Source of the DNA: Oscillospiraceae bacterium
GTDB lineage: Bacteria > Bacillota > Clostridia > Oscillospirales > Oscillospiraceae
Length of the DNA stretch: 64,000 nt
NCBI GenBank assembly: GCA_017540645.1
Contig: JAFYAQ010000004.1
Coordinates: forward strand, 62,001 to 126,000
Direction of reading: 5' to 3'
Shown here in pieces: positions 27,509-37,008 of the stretch; position 1 is the first letter of the stretch; each line of letters begins with the position of its first letter. The notes beneath the pieces were generated by a model. That model made no database searches, was not told where the DNA came from, and was given only the letters and a program-made list of their open reading frames with translations. The position numbers and the translations under genes are program-made.

Positions 27509-28670
27509 AAAAACCCAGCATTCAGCAAAAAAGAAAAAATTCCCTGCGCCTGCCGCCGGGAGACGGAAAAAGAAATCGACAAAGGTCCTTCGCATCCTGT
27601 TTGTCCTTCTCTTTACCCTTGCCGTCCTTCTTGCGCTGGCTCTTCTTGCACTCAGCCTTTGGAAAGAGCCTCCCACGGTGGCAAGCGAAGGACCGAAGCT
27701 GCAGGAGAAACCCGCACAGGCGGAATCCGTTCCTGTGACGCCTTCACCATCCGCCGTGATCGACACGGAAAAGGATCCTTTCAAGCCCACTCCGGCGCCC
27801 ACGCCGGAGGTCCAGAACCGGAACGGGACCGTCCGCCGGGAGGGGACCTATCTCCTGCTGGTGGTGGGCCGGGACAGGGTAGGCCTGAACACGGATACCA
27901 TCATGGTAGTGATGATGGACACCAAGGCCCGCTGCATCAACGTAGTCAGCATCCCCCGGGATACCCTGGTGAACGTTCCCTGGGCGGTGAAAAAGGTCAA
28001 CTCCATTTACGCGAATTACGGCCTGGAAGGCCTTGTGGACGGGGTGGAGGATCTGATCGGCCTTCCCATCGACAGCTATGTGGTGGTGAATACCCAGGTT
28101 TTCCAGCAGGCGGTGGATACCATCGGCGGCGTTTGGTTTGAAGTCCCCATTAATATGTACTATGACGACCCGGGGCAGGATCTCCACATCCACCTGAACG
28201 CCGGCTACCAGCTCCTGAACGGGTACCAGGCGGAGGGAGTGGTCCGCTTCCGCCAGAACAACGACGGCAGCGGCTACTTCATGGGCGATCTGGACCGCAT
28301 CGAGACCCAGCATGCCTTCCTCCGGGAACTGGCTGAGCAGCTCCTGTCTCTGGGCAACATCTCCAATCTGCCGGCGCTGGTCGATCTGGTGATCAAAAAC
28401 ACCGACACGAACCTCACCAGCGGCAACATCGCCTTCTATGCCCGGGAGTTTTTCAAAATGAGCAGCGGCGCCGTCCGGTTCTACACCATGCCCAACGAGA
28501 CCGTGAATATCTACGGCGGGTCCTATGTGAATATCCAGATCAATCCCTGGCTGGAGATGATCAACGACTATCTCAACCCCTTCAATGTGGATGTGACGGC
28601 GGAGAATCTGGATGTGCTGACCTTTTATAACGGGACGTATTATTCCACTACCGGCCGCATCGCCGGCTAA
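27483..28670 (+). CDS. LytR-CpsA-Psr (LCP) family cell-wall ligase
   Basis: LCP enzymes attach teichoic acids or capsule polymers to peptidoglycan on the outer face of the membrane. The 395-residue protein has a Lys/Arg-rich cytoplasmic end, one membrane anchor (about residues 36-59), a Pro/Thr-rich linker (about 60-115), and the LCP domain: NTDTIMVVMMDT, VVSIPRDTLVNVP and RFRQNNDGSGYFMGDLDRIETQ, which supply the arginines and aspartates for the polyprenyl phosphate substrate. It lies inside the nadD-yqeK-rsfS cluster, a position seen in other clostridia. The acceptor polymer is not known. Confidence 0.92.
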   Translation: MSNHTPGDKKTQHSAKKKKFPAPAAGRRKKKSTKVLRILFVLLFTLAVLLALALLALSLWKEPPTVASEGPKLQEKPAQAESVPVTPSPSAVIDTEKDPFKPTPAPTPEVQNRNGTVRREGTYLLLVVGRDRVGLNTDTIMVVMMDTKARCINVVSIPRDTLVNVPWAVKKVNSIYANYGLEGLVDGVEDLIGLPIDSYVVVNTQVFQQAVDTIGGVWFEVPINMYYDDPGQDLHIHLNAGYQLLNGYQAEGVVRFRQNNDGSGYFMGDLDRIETQHAFLRELAEQLLSLGNISNLPALVDLVIKNTDTNLTSGNIAFYAREFFKMSSGAVRFYTMPNETVNIYGGSYVNIQINPWLEMINDYLNPFNVDVTAENLDVLTFYNGTYYSTTGRIAG

Positions 28671-28735
28671 GGCTGCTTCTATTACGAGAATCAATGACGG
28701 AATGAACCGTTAAAAGAAAGAAAGGACGGAAAACA

Positions 28736-29092
28736 ATGCTGAATTCCCACGAGATCGCCTCTCTGGCGGTAAAAGCCCTGGACGACAAGCACGCCCGGGA
28801 TATCCAGATCCTGAAAACGGACAAGGTGACGGTCCTGGCGGACTACTTTATTCTCTGCACCGCCGGCAGCAGCACCCACGGAAAGACGCTGGCGGACGAG
28901 GTGGACAAGGTCCTCTCCGAAGCGGGAGAGCCCCCGATCCGTCGGGAGGGGTATCGCTCCGGCGGCTGGACGCTGCTGGATTTCGGCTGCGTGATCGTCC
29001 ATATCTTTTCCGAGGAAATGCGGGAGTTCTACTCTCTGGACCGCCTGTGGTCCGACGCGGAGAAGCTGAGCGCAGAGGAAATGCTGAAATAA
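28736..29092 (+). CDS. rsfS: Ribosomal silencing factor RsfS
   Basis: RsfS binds ribosomal protein uL14 and prevents subunit joining when nutrients are short. The 118-residue protein has DIQILKTDKVTVLADYFILCTA, GWTLLDFGCVIVHIFSEEMREFYSLDRLW, the core pattern of the family. AAAGGACGG precedes the ATG. Placed between the LCP gene and leuS, it shares a transcript with nadD-yqeK in most related genomes. No odd features. Confidence 0.96.
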   Translation: MLNSHEIASLAVKALDDKHARDIQILKTDKVTVLADYFILCTAGSSTHGKTLADEVDKVLSEAGEPPIRREGYRSGGWTLLDFGCVIVHIFSEEMREFYSLDRLWSDAEKLSAEEMLK

Positions 29093-29113
29093 TAGCAGGG
29101 GGAGAAACAAGCT

Positions 29114-31528
29114 ATGGAATATGATTTCAGTGCCATTGAAAAAAAGTGGCAGGAGTACTGGGTAGAACATAAGACCTTTGCCGCCGTGACCGGCGGCGAC
29201 AAGCCCAAATTTTACGGTCTGGTGGAGTTTCCCTATCCCTCCGGACAGGGCCTTCATGTGGGCCACGCCCGGCCCTACACGGCCATGGACGTGATTGCCC
29301 GGAAAAAGCGCATGGACGGGTATAACGTGCTCTTCCCCATCGGGTATGACGCCTTCGGTCTGCCCACGGAGAACTACGCCATCAAAAACCACATCCATCC
29401 CGCGGTGGTCACTCGGGACAACATTGCCAACTTCAGCCGTCAGCTCCACATGCTGGGCTACAGCTTCGACTGGGACCGGGTGGTGGACACCACGGACCCG
29501 GCCTATTACAAGTGGACCCAGTGGATCTTCCTGCAGATGTACAAGAAGGGCCTGGCCTACAAGACCACCATGCCCGTGAACTGGTGCACCAGCTGCAAGT
29601 GCGTCCTGGCCAACGAGGAAGTGGTGGACGGGGTGTGCGAGCGCTGCGGCAGCCCGGTCATCCGCCGGGAGAAGAGCCAGTGGATGCTGGCCATCACCAA
29701 GTACGCCGACCGGCTGTGCGACGATCTGGACGATGTGGACTTTATCCCCCGGGTAAAGATCCAGCAGCGCAACTGGATCGGCCGCAGCGAAGGCATGGAG
29801 ATGAACTTCGCCGTCACCACCGGCGATACCCTGACAGTCTACACCACCCGCTGCGACACCCTCTTCGGCGTCACCTACATGGTGCTCTCTCCGGAGCACC
29901 CCATCCTCAGCGGCTGGAAGGACAAGATCCAGAACTGGGACGAGCTGCAGGCTTACAAGGACGAAGCCGCCCGGAAGTCGGACTTTGAGCGCAGCGAGCT
30001 CAATAAGGACAAGACCGGCGTGCGGCTGGAGGGCGTGCGGGCCATCAACCCCGCCACCAAAGAAGAGATCCCAATCTATGTCTCCGACTACGTGCTGATG
30101 GGCTACGGCACCGGCGCCGTCATGGGCGTGCCCGGCCACGACCAGCGCGACTGGGAGTTTGCCCGGAAGTTCGGCCTGCCCGTCATCGAGGTGGTGGCCG
30201 GCGGCGACATTGAAAAGGAGGCCTTCACTCTCAAGGACGACACCGGCACCATGGTCAACTCCGGTTTCCTGAACGGCATGACGGTGAAGGACGCCATCCC
30301 CGCCATGAAGCAGTGGGTGGAGGACCAGGGCATCGGCCGGCGGAAGACCAATTACAAGCTCCGGGACTGGGTGTTCAGCCGCCAGCGTTACTGGGGCGAG
30401 CCCATCCCCATGGTCAAGTGCCCCTGCTGCGGCTGGGTGCCGCTGAGCGAGGATCAGCTGCCTCTGCTGCTGCCGGAGGTGGAGAGCTATGAGCCCACCG
30501 ATACCGGCGAATCCCCCCTGAGCAAGATGACCGACTGGGTGAACACCACCTGCCCCCAGTGCGGCGGCCCTGCCCAGCGGGAGACGGACACCATGCCCCA
30601 GTGGGCCGGTTCCTCCTGGTATTTCCTCCGGTACATGGATCCCCACTGCACGGACGGCATCGCCTCCAGGGAGGCCATGGATTACTGGTCCCCGGTGGAC
30701 TGGTACAACGGCGGCATGGAGCACACCACGCTCCACCTGCTGTACTCCCGCTTCTGGCATAAATTCCTCTACGATCTGGGTGTGGTCCCCACCAAGGAGC
30801 CCTACCGGAAGCGCACCAGCCACGGCATGATCCTGGGCGAGGGCGGCGAAAAAATGTCCAAGTCCCGGGGCAACGTGGTGAACCCCAACGATATCGTGGC
30901 TCAGTACGGCGCCGATACCCTGCGGGTATACGTCATGTTCATCGGCGACTTCACCAAGGCGGCGGAGTGGTCCGCCAAGGCGGTGGCCGGCTGCAAGCGC
31001 TTCCTGGACCGGGTGTGGAATCTCTGCTCTGTGCCCCGCACGGATGACGCGCTCAGCCGCGCCAACGAGAAGGAGATCCACCGCACCATCCAGAAGGTGG
31101 GCTCCGACATCGACGAGATGAAGTTCAACACGGCTCTTGCCCAGCTCATGTCCCTGGTGAACAAGATGAACGCCGATCAGCCCAGCCGGGGCGATGTGAA
31201 GATCCTTCTGCAGCTTTTGGACCCCTTTGCCCCCCACATGTGCGAGGAACTGTGGCAGATCCAGGGCTTTGAGGGCCTGTGCTGCGAGAGCGCCTGGCCG
31301 GCCTATGACGAGAGCAAGATGGTGGACGAGGAGAAGACCATCGCCGTCCAGATCAACGGCAAGCTCCGGGACACCGTGGTCGTCCCCGCCGGCAGCGACA
31401 AGGATGCCGTCCTGGCGGCGGCGCTTCAGAGCCGGAAGATCGCGGGCTATGCCGAGGGCATGGACATCGTCAAGGTGATCCATGTGCCGGATAAGCTGAT
31501 CAATCTGATCCTGAAGCCCAAAAAGTAA
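29114..31528 (+). CDS. leuS: Leucyl-tRNA synthetase
   Basis: This class I synthetase charges tRNA-Leu. The 804-residue protein has the HIGH-type motif in [15 protein letters not shown] (near residue 40-54), a CP1 editing domain with [16 protein letters not shown], a zinc-type CPCCGW segment and the KMSKS loop ([11 protein letters not shown]). AGGGGGAG lies before the ATG. No T-box leader precedes it, unlike many synthetase genes of Firmicutes. A strong bidirectional terminator follows. Confidence 0.97.
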   Translation: MEYDFSAIEKKWQEYWVEHKTFAAVTGGDKPKFYGLVEFPYPSGQGLHVGHARPYTAMDVIARKKRMDGYNVLFPIGYDAFGLPTENYAIKNHIHPAVVTRDNIANFSRQLHMLGYSFDWDRVVDTTDPAYYKWTQWIFLQMYKKGLAYKTTMPVNWCTSCKCVLANEEVVDGVCERCGSPVIRREKSQWMLAITKYADRLCDDLDDVDFIPRVKIQQRNWIGRSEGMEMNFAVTTGDTLTVYTTRCDTLFGVTYMVLSPEHPILSGWKDKIQNWDELQAYKDEAARKSDFERSELNKDKTGVRLEGVRAINPATKEEIPIYVSDYVLMGYGTGAVMGVPGHDQRDWEFARKFGLPVIEVVAGGDIEKEAFTLKDDTGTMVNSGFLNGMTVKDAIPAMKQWVEDQGIGRRKTNYKLRDWVFSRQRYWGEPIPMVKCPCCGWVPLSEDQLPLLLPEVESYEPTDTGESPLSKMTDWVNTTCPQCGGPAQRETDTMPQWAGSSWYFLRYMDPHCTDGIASREAMDYWSPVDWYNGGMEHTTLHLLYSRFWHKFLYDLGVVPTKEPYRKRTSHGMILGEGGEKMSKSRGNVVNPNDIVAQYGADTLRVYVMFIGDFTKAAEWSAKAVAGCKRFLDRVWNLCSVPRTDDALSRANEKEIHRTIQKVGSDIDEMKFNTALAQLMSLVNKMNADQPSRGDVKILLQLLDPFAPHMCEELWQIQGFEGLCCESAWPAYDESKMVDEEKTIAVQINGKLRDTVVVPAGSDKDAVLAAALQSRKIAGYAEGMDIVKVIHVPDKLINLILKPKK

Positions 31529-31535
31529 ATGATCC

Positions 31536-31577
31536 AAAAAAGAGCGATGCGGCCGGAAAACCGCATCGCTCTTTTTT
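31536..31577. terminator. Bidirectional terminator between leuS and capA-like gene
   Basis: AAAAAAGAGCGATGCGG pairs perfectly with CCGCATCGCTCTTTTTT around an eight-base loop. A- and T-runs on both sides let it end both converging transcripts. Confidence 0.92.
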
Positions 31578-31591
31578 ATCGGGTCAGCAGA

Positions 31592-32815
31592 TCAACTCTC
31601 ATGGGTGTGCATGAAGGAGTAGTCAATATTGCTGTTGGCCCCGTTCCAGGACCCGTCCACCTTGGACATGGCCCGGTCATACTCCTTGCTGCCCTGCTCC
31701 CAGAGCGTGGGGCAGTAATCGTTCAGGGGGGTCTGGCTGCTGATGCTGGCGGGAAGCGCACTTGCGCCGGACAGATGCAGCGTGCCGTCCAGCTCCCGGG
31801 TGATCTGCACCTGGGCGATCACCGTGTCCATGTCCTCGGGCTGGGTATTGCCGCCGAAGACAAAGTTGCTCAGGGAGTAGAAGATCACCCCGTCCCCGTA
31901 TTCCTCATAAGGCTGGAGCCGGTGAGGTCCGTGTCCGGCCACGATGGTGGCCCCGGCGTCGATGGCCGCGTGGGCCGCCGCCGTCTGGTTGGCATTGGTG
32001 TAATAGCTGGCCTCGTCGCCCCAGTGAGCATAGACGATGACGATCTCCGCGCCCCGGTTCTTCAGATCGGTGACGCCGGCGGCCACGCTCTCCGCCGAGG
32101 GATAGTGCCCGCTGTAGGCGGTGTAGATGCCCACGGTCAGGCCGCTTTCCGTAGTCACCAGCACGCCCTCTCCGTCGCCGCCGTGGGCGATGCCCGCGGC
32201 GTCCAGGTTGGCGGCGGTGTCGTCATAGATGGCCTGCCCGAAATCCATGGCGTGGTTGTTGGCCATGCCGGCGTACTCCACGCCGCCCTCGGTCAGGATG
32301 TTCACCGCGTCGGAGGGAGCCAGGAAGGAGAAGGTGGAGGCGGACCAGGCCTGCTGGTCGGAGATGCTGCACTCCAGATTCGCCAGCGTCAGATCGTCCT
32401 GCCGGAAAAGCTCCGCCGTGTGGGAGAAGGGATAGGCCCAGTTCCCATTGACCACGTTTTCAATGGAGGTCTCCCAGTTGCGGATTTTGGGATAACTTGC
32501 CAGAGTGCAGTCGCCCACCAGGGAGATGGTATAAACGATGGGCGTGGGCTCCGGCTCCGGCGTAGCTGTGGGCTCGGGGGTCGGCGCGGGCGTGGGTGCG
32601 GGCGTCGGCTCCGGGACAGCCGCAGCCGGGAGGGCCGTCTCGGCGGGCGCCTCCGCGGTCGGCGCAGCGACGGGAGTGGGCAGAGGCGTGGGAGCTGCCA
32701 CCCGCACATCCTCAGGGCGGGCCGCCCAGCGGGGGGAGAAGATCAGGACGGGGACCAGGACAAACAGCCCCAAAACAGCCAAAAGCTTACAAAAGCCGAT
32801 CAAAAACCGGTTCAT
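31592..32815 (-). CDS. CapA family (poly-gamma-glutamate synthesis-type) extracellular protein
   Basis: The 407-residue protein has an N-terminal membrane anchor (about residues 6-27), a long Pro/Thr/Ala-rich spacer (about 35-95) that probably spans the wall, and a metallophosphatase-like CapA domain: SLVGDCTLAS, NLECSIS, ANNHAMDFG, VIVYAHWGDE and VAGHGPHRLQP. CapA proteins take part in poly-gamma-glutamate export or as surface hydrolases, but no capB/capC genes are near, so a different substrate is likely. It lies 12 bases after pepT and may share its promoter. Confidence 0.87.
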   Translation of the reverse strand: MNRFLIGFCKLLAVLGLFVLVPVLIFSPRWAARPEDVRVAAPTPLPTPVAAPTAEAPAETALPAAAVPEPTPAPTPAPTPEPTATPEPEPTPIVYTISLVGDCTLASYPKIRNWETSIENVVNGNWAYPFSHTAELFRQDDLTLANLECSISDQQAWSASTFSFLAPSDAVNILTEGGVEYAGMANNHAMDFGQAIYDDTAANLDAAGIAHGGDGEGVLVTTESGLTVGIYTAYSGHYPSAESVAAGVTDLKNRGAEIVIVYAHWGDEASYYTNANQTAAAHAAIDAGATIVAGHGPHRLQPYEEYGDGVIFYSLSNFVFGGNTQPEDMDTVIAQVQITRELDGTLHLSGASALPASISSQTPLNDYCPTLWEQGSKEYDRAMSKVDGSWNGANSNIDYSFMHTHES

Positions 32816-32827
32816 ATCCTTTCCCCC

Positions 32828-34036
32828 TTACGCAATAAAGCTCTGTACGAGTCGGATGAGCATCTCCGGCATGAGATCCAGCGCCTTTACGGGGATGAAC
32901 TCATGGACCCCGTGGCAGTTATATCCGCCGGTGGACAGGTTGGGGCAGGGGAGACCCATCCAGGTCAGCATAGCCCCGTCCGTGCCGCCTCGGATGGCGT
33001 TGGCCACCGGCTCCACACCCACTGCCCGGAAGGCGTCCTCCGCCCGACGGAGGAGATGGGGGTGCTGCGACACGATCTCTTTCATGTTGTAGTAGGTGTC
33101 GGAAAGCTCCACTTCAACGGTTTGGGGGCCGTAGCGGCGGTTGATGGCGGCTGCGGCCTCGGTCATGCGGGCTTTCTTTTCCTCCAGAAGACTCCGGTCA
33201 TGGTCGCGGAGGATGTAGCGCAGCTCCGCGCTGACCACATCGCCCTTCATCTCGGTCAGATGGATAAAGCCCTCGTAGCCCTCGGTCTTCTCCGGGACCT
33301 GATCCGCGGGCAGGAGCCCATGGAACTCCATGGCGATGGTCGCCGCATTTTTCATGATATCCTTGGCGCTGCCGGGGTGGATGCCCACGCCCCGGAAGCG
33401 GACGACGGCAGAGGCGGCGTTGAAATTCTCATACTCGTACTCGCCCAGCGGGCCGCCGTCCACGGTGTAGCCCCACCGGCAGCGGAGGGACGCCACGTCC
33501 AGACCCTCGGTGCCGCGGCCTACCTCCTCGTCGGTGGTGAAAACCACCCGGATCTCCCCGTGGGGAATATCCTCCCGCAGCAGCTTTTCCGCCATGGTCA
33601 TGATCTCCGCCACGCCGGCCTTGTCGTCGGCGCCCAGCAGGGTGCTGCCGTCGGTCACCAGCAGTCTCTGGCCGTGGAGCTTTGCCATGGCGGGGAACTG
33701 CTGTTCCGAGAGCGTCTCCCCATGTCCCAGGGGAATGTCCTCCCCGGTGAACAGGACCTCTCTGGCCCGGACATTGGCCCCGCTGGCGGCGGGAGAGGTG
33801 TCCACATGGGCGATCAGGGCGATCGCCGGGGCCTCCGTGCCCGGACTTGCCGGAAGCGTTCCGATCACATTGCCGCACTCGTCGATATATACGTCCCGCA
33901 GACCGAGGACCGTCATCTCCTCCCGGAGCATCCGGCTCAGCGCCAGCTCCCGCTGGGCGGAGGGACTGGCGGAGCTGTCCTCATCGGAGGTGGTCTCCAC
34001 CGCTATATATCGCAAAAACCGTTCCTTTGCTGTCAT
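32828..34036 (-). CDS. pepT: Peptidase T (tripeptidase)
   Basis: PepT is a zinc aminopeptidase of the M20 family that removes the N-terminal residue of tripeptides in the cytoplasm. The 402-residue protein contains the metal motifs ALIAHVDTSP (with the catalytic Asp two residues later in the family pattern), LLGADDKAGVAEIM, VFTTDEEVGRGTEG and GGTDGAMLTWMGLPCPNL. The ATG at 34036 was chosen over an upstream in-frame ATG because GGAGG lies six bases before it. It probably feeds amino acids from imported peptides. The transcript starts at the extended -10 promoter just upstream. Confidence 0.94.
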   Translation of the reverse strand: MTAKERFLRYIAVETTSDEDSSASPSAQRELALSRMLREEMTVLGLRDVYIDECGNVIGTLPASPGTEAPAIALIAHVDTSPAASGANVRAREVLFTGEDIPLGHGETLSEQQFPAMAKLHGQRLLVTDGSTLLGADDKAGVAEIMTMAEKLLREDIPHGEIRVVFTTDEEVGRGTEGLDVASLRCRWGYTVDGGPLGEYEYENFNAASAVVRFRGVGIHPGSAKDIMKNAATIAMEFHGLLPADQVPEKTEGYEGFIHLTEMKGDVVSAELRYILRDHDRSLLEEKKARMTEAAAAINRRYGPQTVEVELSDTYYNMKEIVSQHPHLLRRAEDAFRAVGVEPVANAIRGGTDGAMLTWMGLPCPNLSTGGYNCHGVHEFIPVKALDLMPEMLIRLVQSFIA

Positions 34037-34068
34037 GATAAACCTCCGGTCAAACATTCTAAATAATA

Positions 34069-34077
34069 ATTATAGCA
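34069..34077 (-). promoter_or_regulatory. Extended -10 promoter of pepT
   Basis: On the minus strand TGC precedes a consensus TATAAT, about 35 bases upstream of the pepT start. The -35 region is poor. Confidence 0.6.
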
Positions 34078-34196
34078 TGCTCTGCCGGAAAAGGCCAGAA
34101 ATACTTTTTCAGCTGCAAAAACGACGGGAGAGAACTTTTTTCCTTTTTTTTCGTCTATTGATCAGAGGCGAAAACGGAAAAAGGAGGAAGTATGCA

Positions 34197-35147
34197 GTGT
34201 ACTACATTCTGAAAGACATGCCCCAGGCGGGGGCGGTGGTGATCCTGGTGATCCTGGCGCTGTTTGTTTGCGCCCTTGTCACCATGTTCACCCTCTGCGG
34301 CCGCTATCGGCGGATGAGCCGGACCCTGGAGGTCGGGGACTGGGAGGCCGATGCCTTCCTCAGCCGGGTGGAAGAGAGCTTTGCCGCCGCCTACAAGGAA
34401 AACGGCGCCCAGACCAACACCCCCGGCATCATCTCCTGCGCCATGGGCAGCGGACTTTCGCGGCTGCTGCTGTTGGAGCGCTTTTTGAACAATGCGGTCT
34501 CGCTTTTTGTGACCCTGGGCCTTTTCGGCACCTTCCTGGGTCTCAGCCTTTCCGTGTCCTCCCTGACCAAGCTGATCGGCTTCAGCAACACCAGCGAGTG
34601 GCTGAGCGTGCTGGACAGCGTGGGCGGGGGACTGATGAGCGCCCTCTCCGGCATGGGCGTGGCGTTCTATACCTCTCTGGCGGGCGCCGGCTGCTCCATC
34701 ATCCTGACGCTGCTGCGTACCATCTTCAATCCCCAGAGCCAGAGGGAAAGGCTCGCCACGGAGCTGGAGTTGTGGCTGGACCACGACATGGCCCCCACGC
34801 TCCCCGGACCGGAGAAAAAGGATGACGCCGCCCTTGTCCATGAGATGATCGGGGGCCTGAATCAGGCCTCGGACAGCATGGAAAAGACCCTGAACAACAG
34901 TTCCCGAGCCTTTCAAAAGACCTTGGATGAGGGCTCCGCGGCGCTCCAGAAGACCCTGGACGGGAGCCGGCCCTATCTGGTGGCCTTCCATCAGACGGTG
35001 GACAAGTTCAATACCGGCGTCCGTGACTTCGGGGAGATCGACTACAATCTCCGGGGCACCATCGAACGGCTGGATGTGGCGGCCCGGGATCTGGTCAGCG
35101 CCGTGCGCCAGACCGCCCGGAACACGGAGAAAGGAGCGGGCGGATGA
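34197..35147 (+). CDS. MotA/TolQ/ExbB-like membrane protein (ZorA-like)
   Basis: The 316-residue protein has three hydrophobic segments (about residues 10-31, 100-125 and 140-170; FVTLGLFGTFLGLSLSVSSL and LMSALSGMGVAFYTSLAGAG resemble MotA/TolQ helices), followed by a long polar, alpha-helical tail with repeats of SxxxxKTLDxGSxALQKTL (about 210-260). Such proteins form ion-driven stator pentamers with a MotB-like partner, encoded here directly downstream with a four-base overlap. Start GTG 34197 follows AAGGAGGAAG. No flagellar genes are nearby, so motility is unlikely. ZorA of Zorya defence systems has this layout, but the other Zorya genes are absent. Confidence 0.7.
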   Translation: MYYILKDMPQAGAVVILVILALFVCALVTMFTLCGRYRRMSRTLEVGDWEADAFLSRVEESFAAAYKENGAQTNTPGIISCAMGSGLSRLLLLERFLNNAVSLFVTLGLFGTFLGLSLSVSSLTKLIGFSNTSEWLSVLDSVGGGLMSALSGMGVAFYTSLAGAGCSIILTLLRTIFNPQSQRERLATELELWLDHDMAPTLPGPEKKDDAALVHEMIGGLNQASDSMEKTLNNSSRAFQKTLDEGSAALQKTLDGSRPYLVAFHQTVDKFNTGVRDFGEIDYNLRGTIERLDVAARDLVSAVRQTARNTEKGAGG

Positions 35148-36235
35148 AGCGTGCAAGCTTTGTGCGCGGCGGCCAGGTCTCCGTGGCAGAGGGAGAACAG
35201 GGCTTCTGGCCGTCCTACGCGGATATGATGTCCGCCGTGGCGCTGATCCTTTTCTTTTTGATGCTGCTGTCCTATATCCAGAATCTGATCACCGGCAATG
35301 ACCTGCAGAATACCCAGGAGGCGCTGACCGAGACCCGGGCCAGCCTTCTCAGTACCCAGGACCAGCTCTCGCTCACCAAGGCCCAGGTGGACGCGGCGGA
35401 AAAAGAACTCTCCATCGTGTCCTCCAGTCTGGAGGAGGCAAAAATCACTCTCAATTCCCAGGAAGAGGAGATCAAGGGCTACACCGCCGCCATCTCCCAG
35501 TACATCCGGGATATGGAGACCTACGCCAAGGAGATCGCCGGGCAGGAACAGACCATCCAGCAGCAGCAGCAGCTGATCGACTGGCAGGAGGAATATCTGG
35601 CGGCGGCCAACTCGGAGCTTCGGGAGATGCGCAGTCAGATGCAGACCATCGCCGTGCTGCGCCTGTCCATTCTGGAGCAGATCCGGGAGAGCATCGTGGA
35701 GGTGATGGGGGACGCGTCCAAGGTCACCATCGGCGACAACGGCAGCATCATCCTCTCCGAAGGCGTGTTCTTCGACCTGGGCTCCTCCGACATCAAGCCG
35801 GAGAGTCGCCCGGTCCTGGACCAGCTGATCAAGGTGTTCACCCGCTTCCTCTCGGACAGTGAAAACGCCAAGTATGTGGACAGCGTGGTAATCTCCGGCC
35901 ACACGGACATCACCGGCGACGCCGCCCGGAACCGTACGCTCTCCACCGACCGGGCCAACTCCGTTTTGAACTATCTCCTGAGCGGCGACAACAAGGCGCT
36001 GGACCGGTACGCCCAGTTTTTCTGCGCCGCCGGCTATGGAGCCACCCGCCCGGTGCAGAGCAATGACACCGTGGAGGGCCGCGCCGCCAACCGCCGGATC
36101 GAGATATCCATGATCCTGAAGGATGAGACCGTGCTGGAGATCGTGGAGCAGTATCTGGCTTTGGAGATGCCGGAGACGGCGAGCAGCCCCGCGCCGACGC
36201 CTACACCCGTCCCTAGCGCCAGACCCAGAATCTGA
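35144..36235 (+). CDS. MotB/OmpA-like peptidoglycan-binding membrane protein (ZorB-like)
   Basis: The N-terminus WPSYADMMSAVALILFFLMLL has the MotB pattern: a proton-binding aspartate (Asp27) at the start of a single membrane helix. A long coiled coil (about residues 60-180) follows, then an OmpA-type domain (about 200-340) with FFDLGSSDIKPESRPVLDQL, ISGHTDITGDAARNRTLS and EGRAANRRIEISM, which bind peptidoglycan. The end is Pro/Ala-rich. Together with the preceding three-helix protein it makes a stator-like pair. The coiled coil is much longer than in flagellar MotB. A terminator follows. The role is not known. Confidence 0.75.
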   Translation: MKRASFVRGGQVSVAEGEQGFWPSYADMMSAVALILFFLMLLSYIQNLITGNDLQNTQEALTETRASLLSTQDQLSLTKAQVDAAEKELSIVSSSLEEAKITLNSQEEEIKGYTAAISQYIRDMETYAKEIAGQEQTIQQQQQLIDWQEEYLAAANSELREMRSQMQTIAVLRLSILEQIRESIVEVMGDASKVTIGDNGSIILSEGVFFDLGSSDIKPESRPVLDQLIKVFTRFLSDSENAKYVDSVVISGHTDITGDAARNRTLSTDRANSVLNYLLSGDNKALDRYAQFFCAAGYGATRPVQSNDTVEGRAANRRIEISMILKDETVLEIVEQYLALEMPETASSPAPTPTPVPSARPRI

Positions 36236-36244
36236 AAACAACGG

Positions 36245-36289
36245 TATAAAGCATACAGCTGCCCCTTGTGGGCAGCTGTATGCTTTATA
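36245..36289. terminator. Bidirectional terminator between MotB-like gene and response regulator
   Basis: A 19-bp perfect inverted repeat (arms TATAAAGCATACAGCTGCC and its complement) with a seven-base loop lies between two converging genes. Confidence 0.85.
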
Positions 36290-36297
36290 TATTATTT

Positions 36298-37005
36298 CTA
36301 CAAGCGGCGGGACGCAAAAAAAAGCTCCCGCACTTTTTTACGGTAAGTTCGGCTGATCGGGATCCGGTCTCCGTTCACCATGACGAGGTCGTTCCGATCC
36401 AAAGCGTAGACTTTGGCAGTGTTGACCCAGTACCCCTGGTGACAGCGAACCAGGTGGCCTTTCCATAAAGGATCCGAAAAATCAGATGCCAGGTTAACGC
36501 TGCCATAATCTGCCGCCTGTCCAACGACCCGGTATTTCCGCCCCACCCGCTCAACGTAGAGCAACTCGTTAAGGGCGACCCGATAAATCTTTCGGTTTGA
36601 GCGGAAAAGGAACGCCGGCAGGAATTGGCGTTCTGAAAGATTGTTCATGGCTTTTTCCAGAGCGGCCGGAAGATACTCGTTCAGCTGGTCTTTCAGAACA
36701 AACCAGATGTGGTCGGCAACATATGCCTCCGAGGCGTAATCCGAGTAACCGGTGAGGAAAATGACCTGGCAATCCGGCAGGAGGTGGTTGATTTCTCCCG
36801 CAATCCGAATCCCGTTCAGTTTCCCGAGCTTGATATCAAGTATCACAATATCCGGCGCGGACTCGCCGGCTTCGATCTCACGGAGAAGGGAGATTCCGTC
36901 GGAGCAGGTCCTGACGTCATAGCTCGGATCGACGGCAGCACGTACCAGAGCCAGCGCCCGGTCCAGATGAAGCGGGTTGTCGTCACAAATCATGATCTGA
37001 GCCAA
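36298..37005 (-). CDS. LytTR-family response regulator
   Basis: The receiver domain has the acidic pair CDD (residues 7-9), the phosphoacceptor Asp57 in IVILDIKLG and a Thr/Lys pattern (FLTGYSD, FVLKDQ). The C-terminal half (about 130-235) is a LytTR DNA-binding domain (YVERVGRKYRVVG, FSDPLWKGHLVRCHQGYWVNTAKV, ISRTYRKKV), as in AgrA. The 235-residue protein starts at TTG 37005 after GGGGG; ATG 36993 is an alternative. It is last in the kinase operon. Likely targets are nearby genes, since a pair of 21-bp-spaced direct repeats lies at 38900-38935; that link is an inference. Confidence 0.9.
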   Translation of the reverse strand: MAQIMICDDNPLHLDRALALVRAAVDPSYDVRTCSDGISLLREIEAGESAPDIVILDIKLGKLNGIRIAGEINHLLPDCQVIFLTGYSDYASEAYVADHIWFVLKDQLNEYLPAALEKAMNNLSERQFLPAFLFRSNRKIYRVALNELLYVERVGRKYRVVGQAADYGSVNLASDFSDPLWKGHLVRCHQGYWVNTAKVYALDRNDLVMVNGDRIPISRTYRKKVRELFFASRRL

Positions 37006-37008
37006 CGC

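Noticed and set aside
29050-29114. T-box leader for leuS
   Set aside because: The gap before leuS is only about 20 bases and contains neither Stem I nor a T-box motif.
31529-34066. Long plus-strand open frame opposite the capA-like and pepT genes
   Set aside because: It runs through a terminator and across two genes whose motifs are all on the minus strand.
34197-36235. Complete Zorya defence system
   Set aside because: Only the ZorA/ZorB-like pair is present; no ZorC, ZorD helicase or ZorE nuclease gene lies next to it.
36245-36289. Attenuator or riboswitch
   Set aside because: It is a simple perfect hairpin between converging stops, best explained as a shared terminator.
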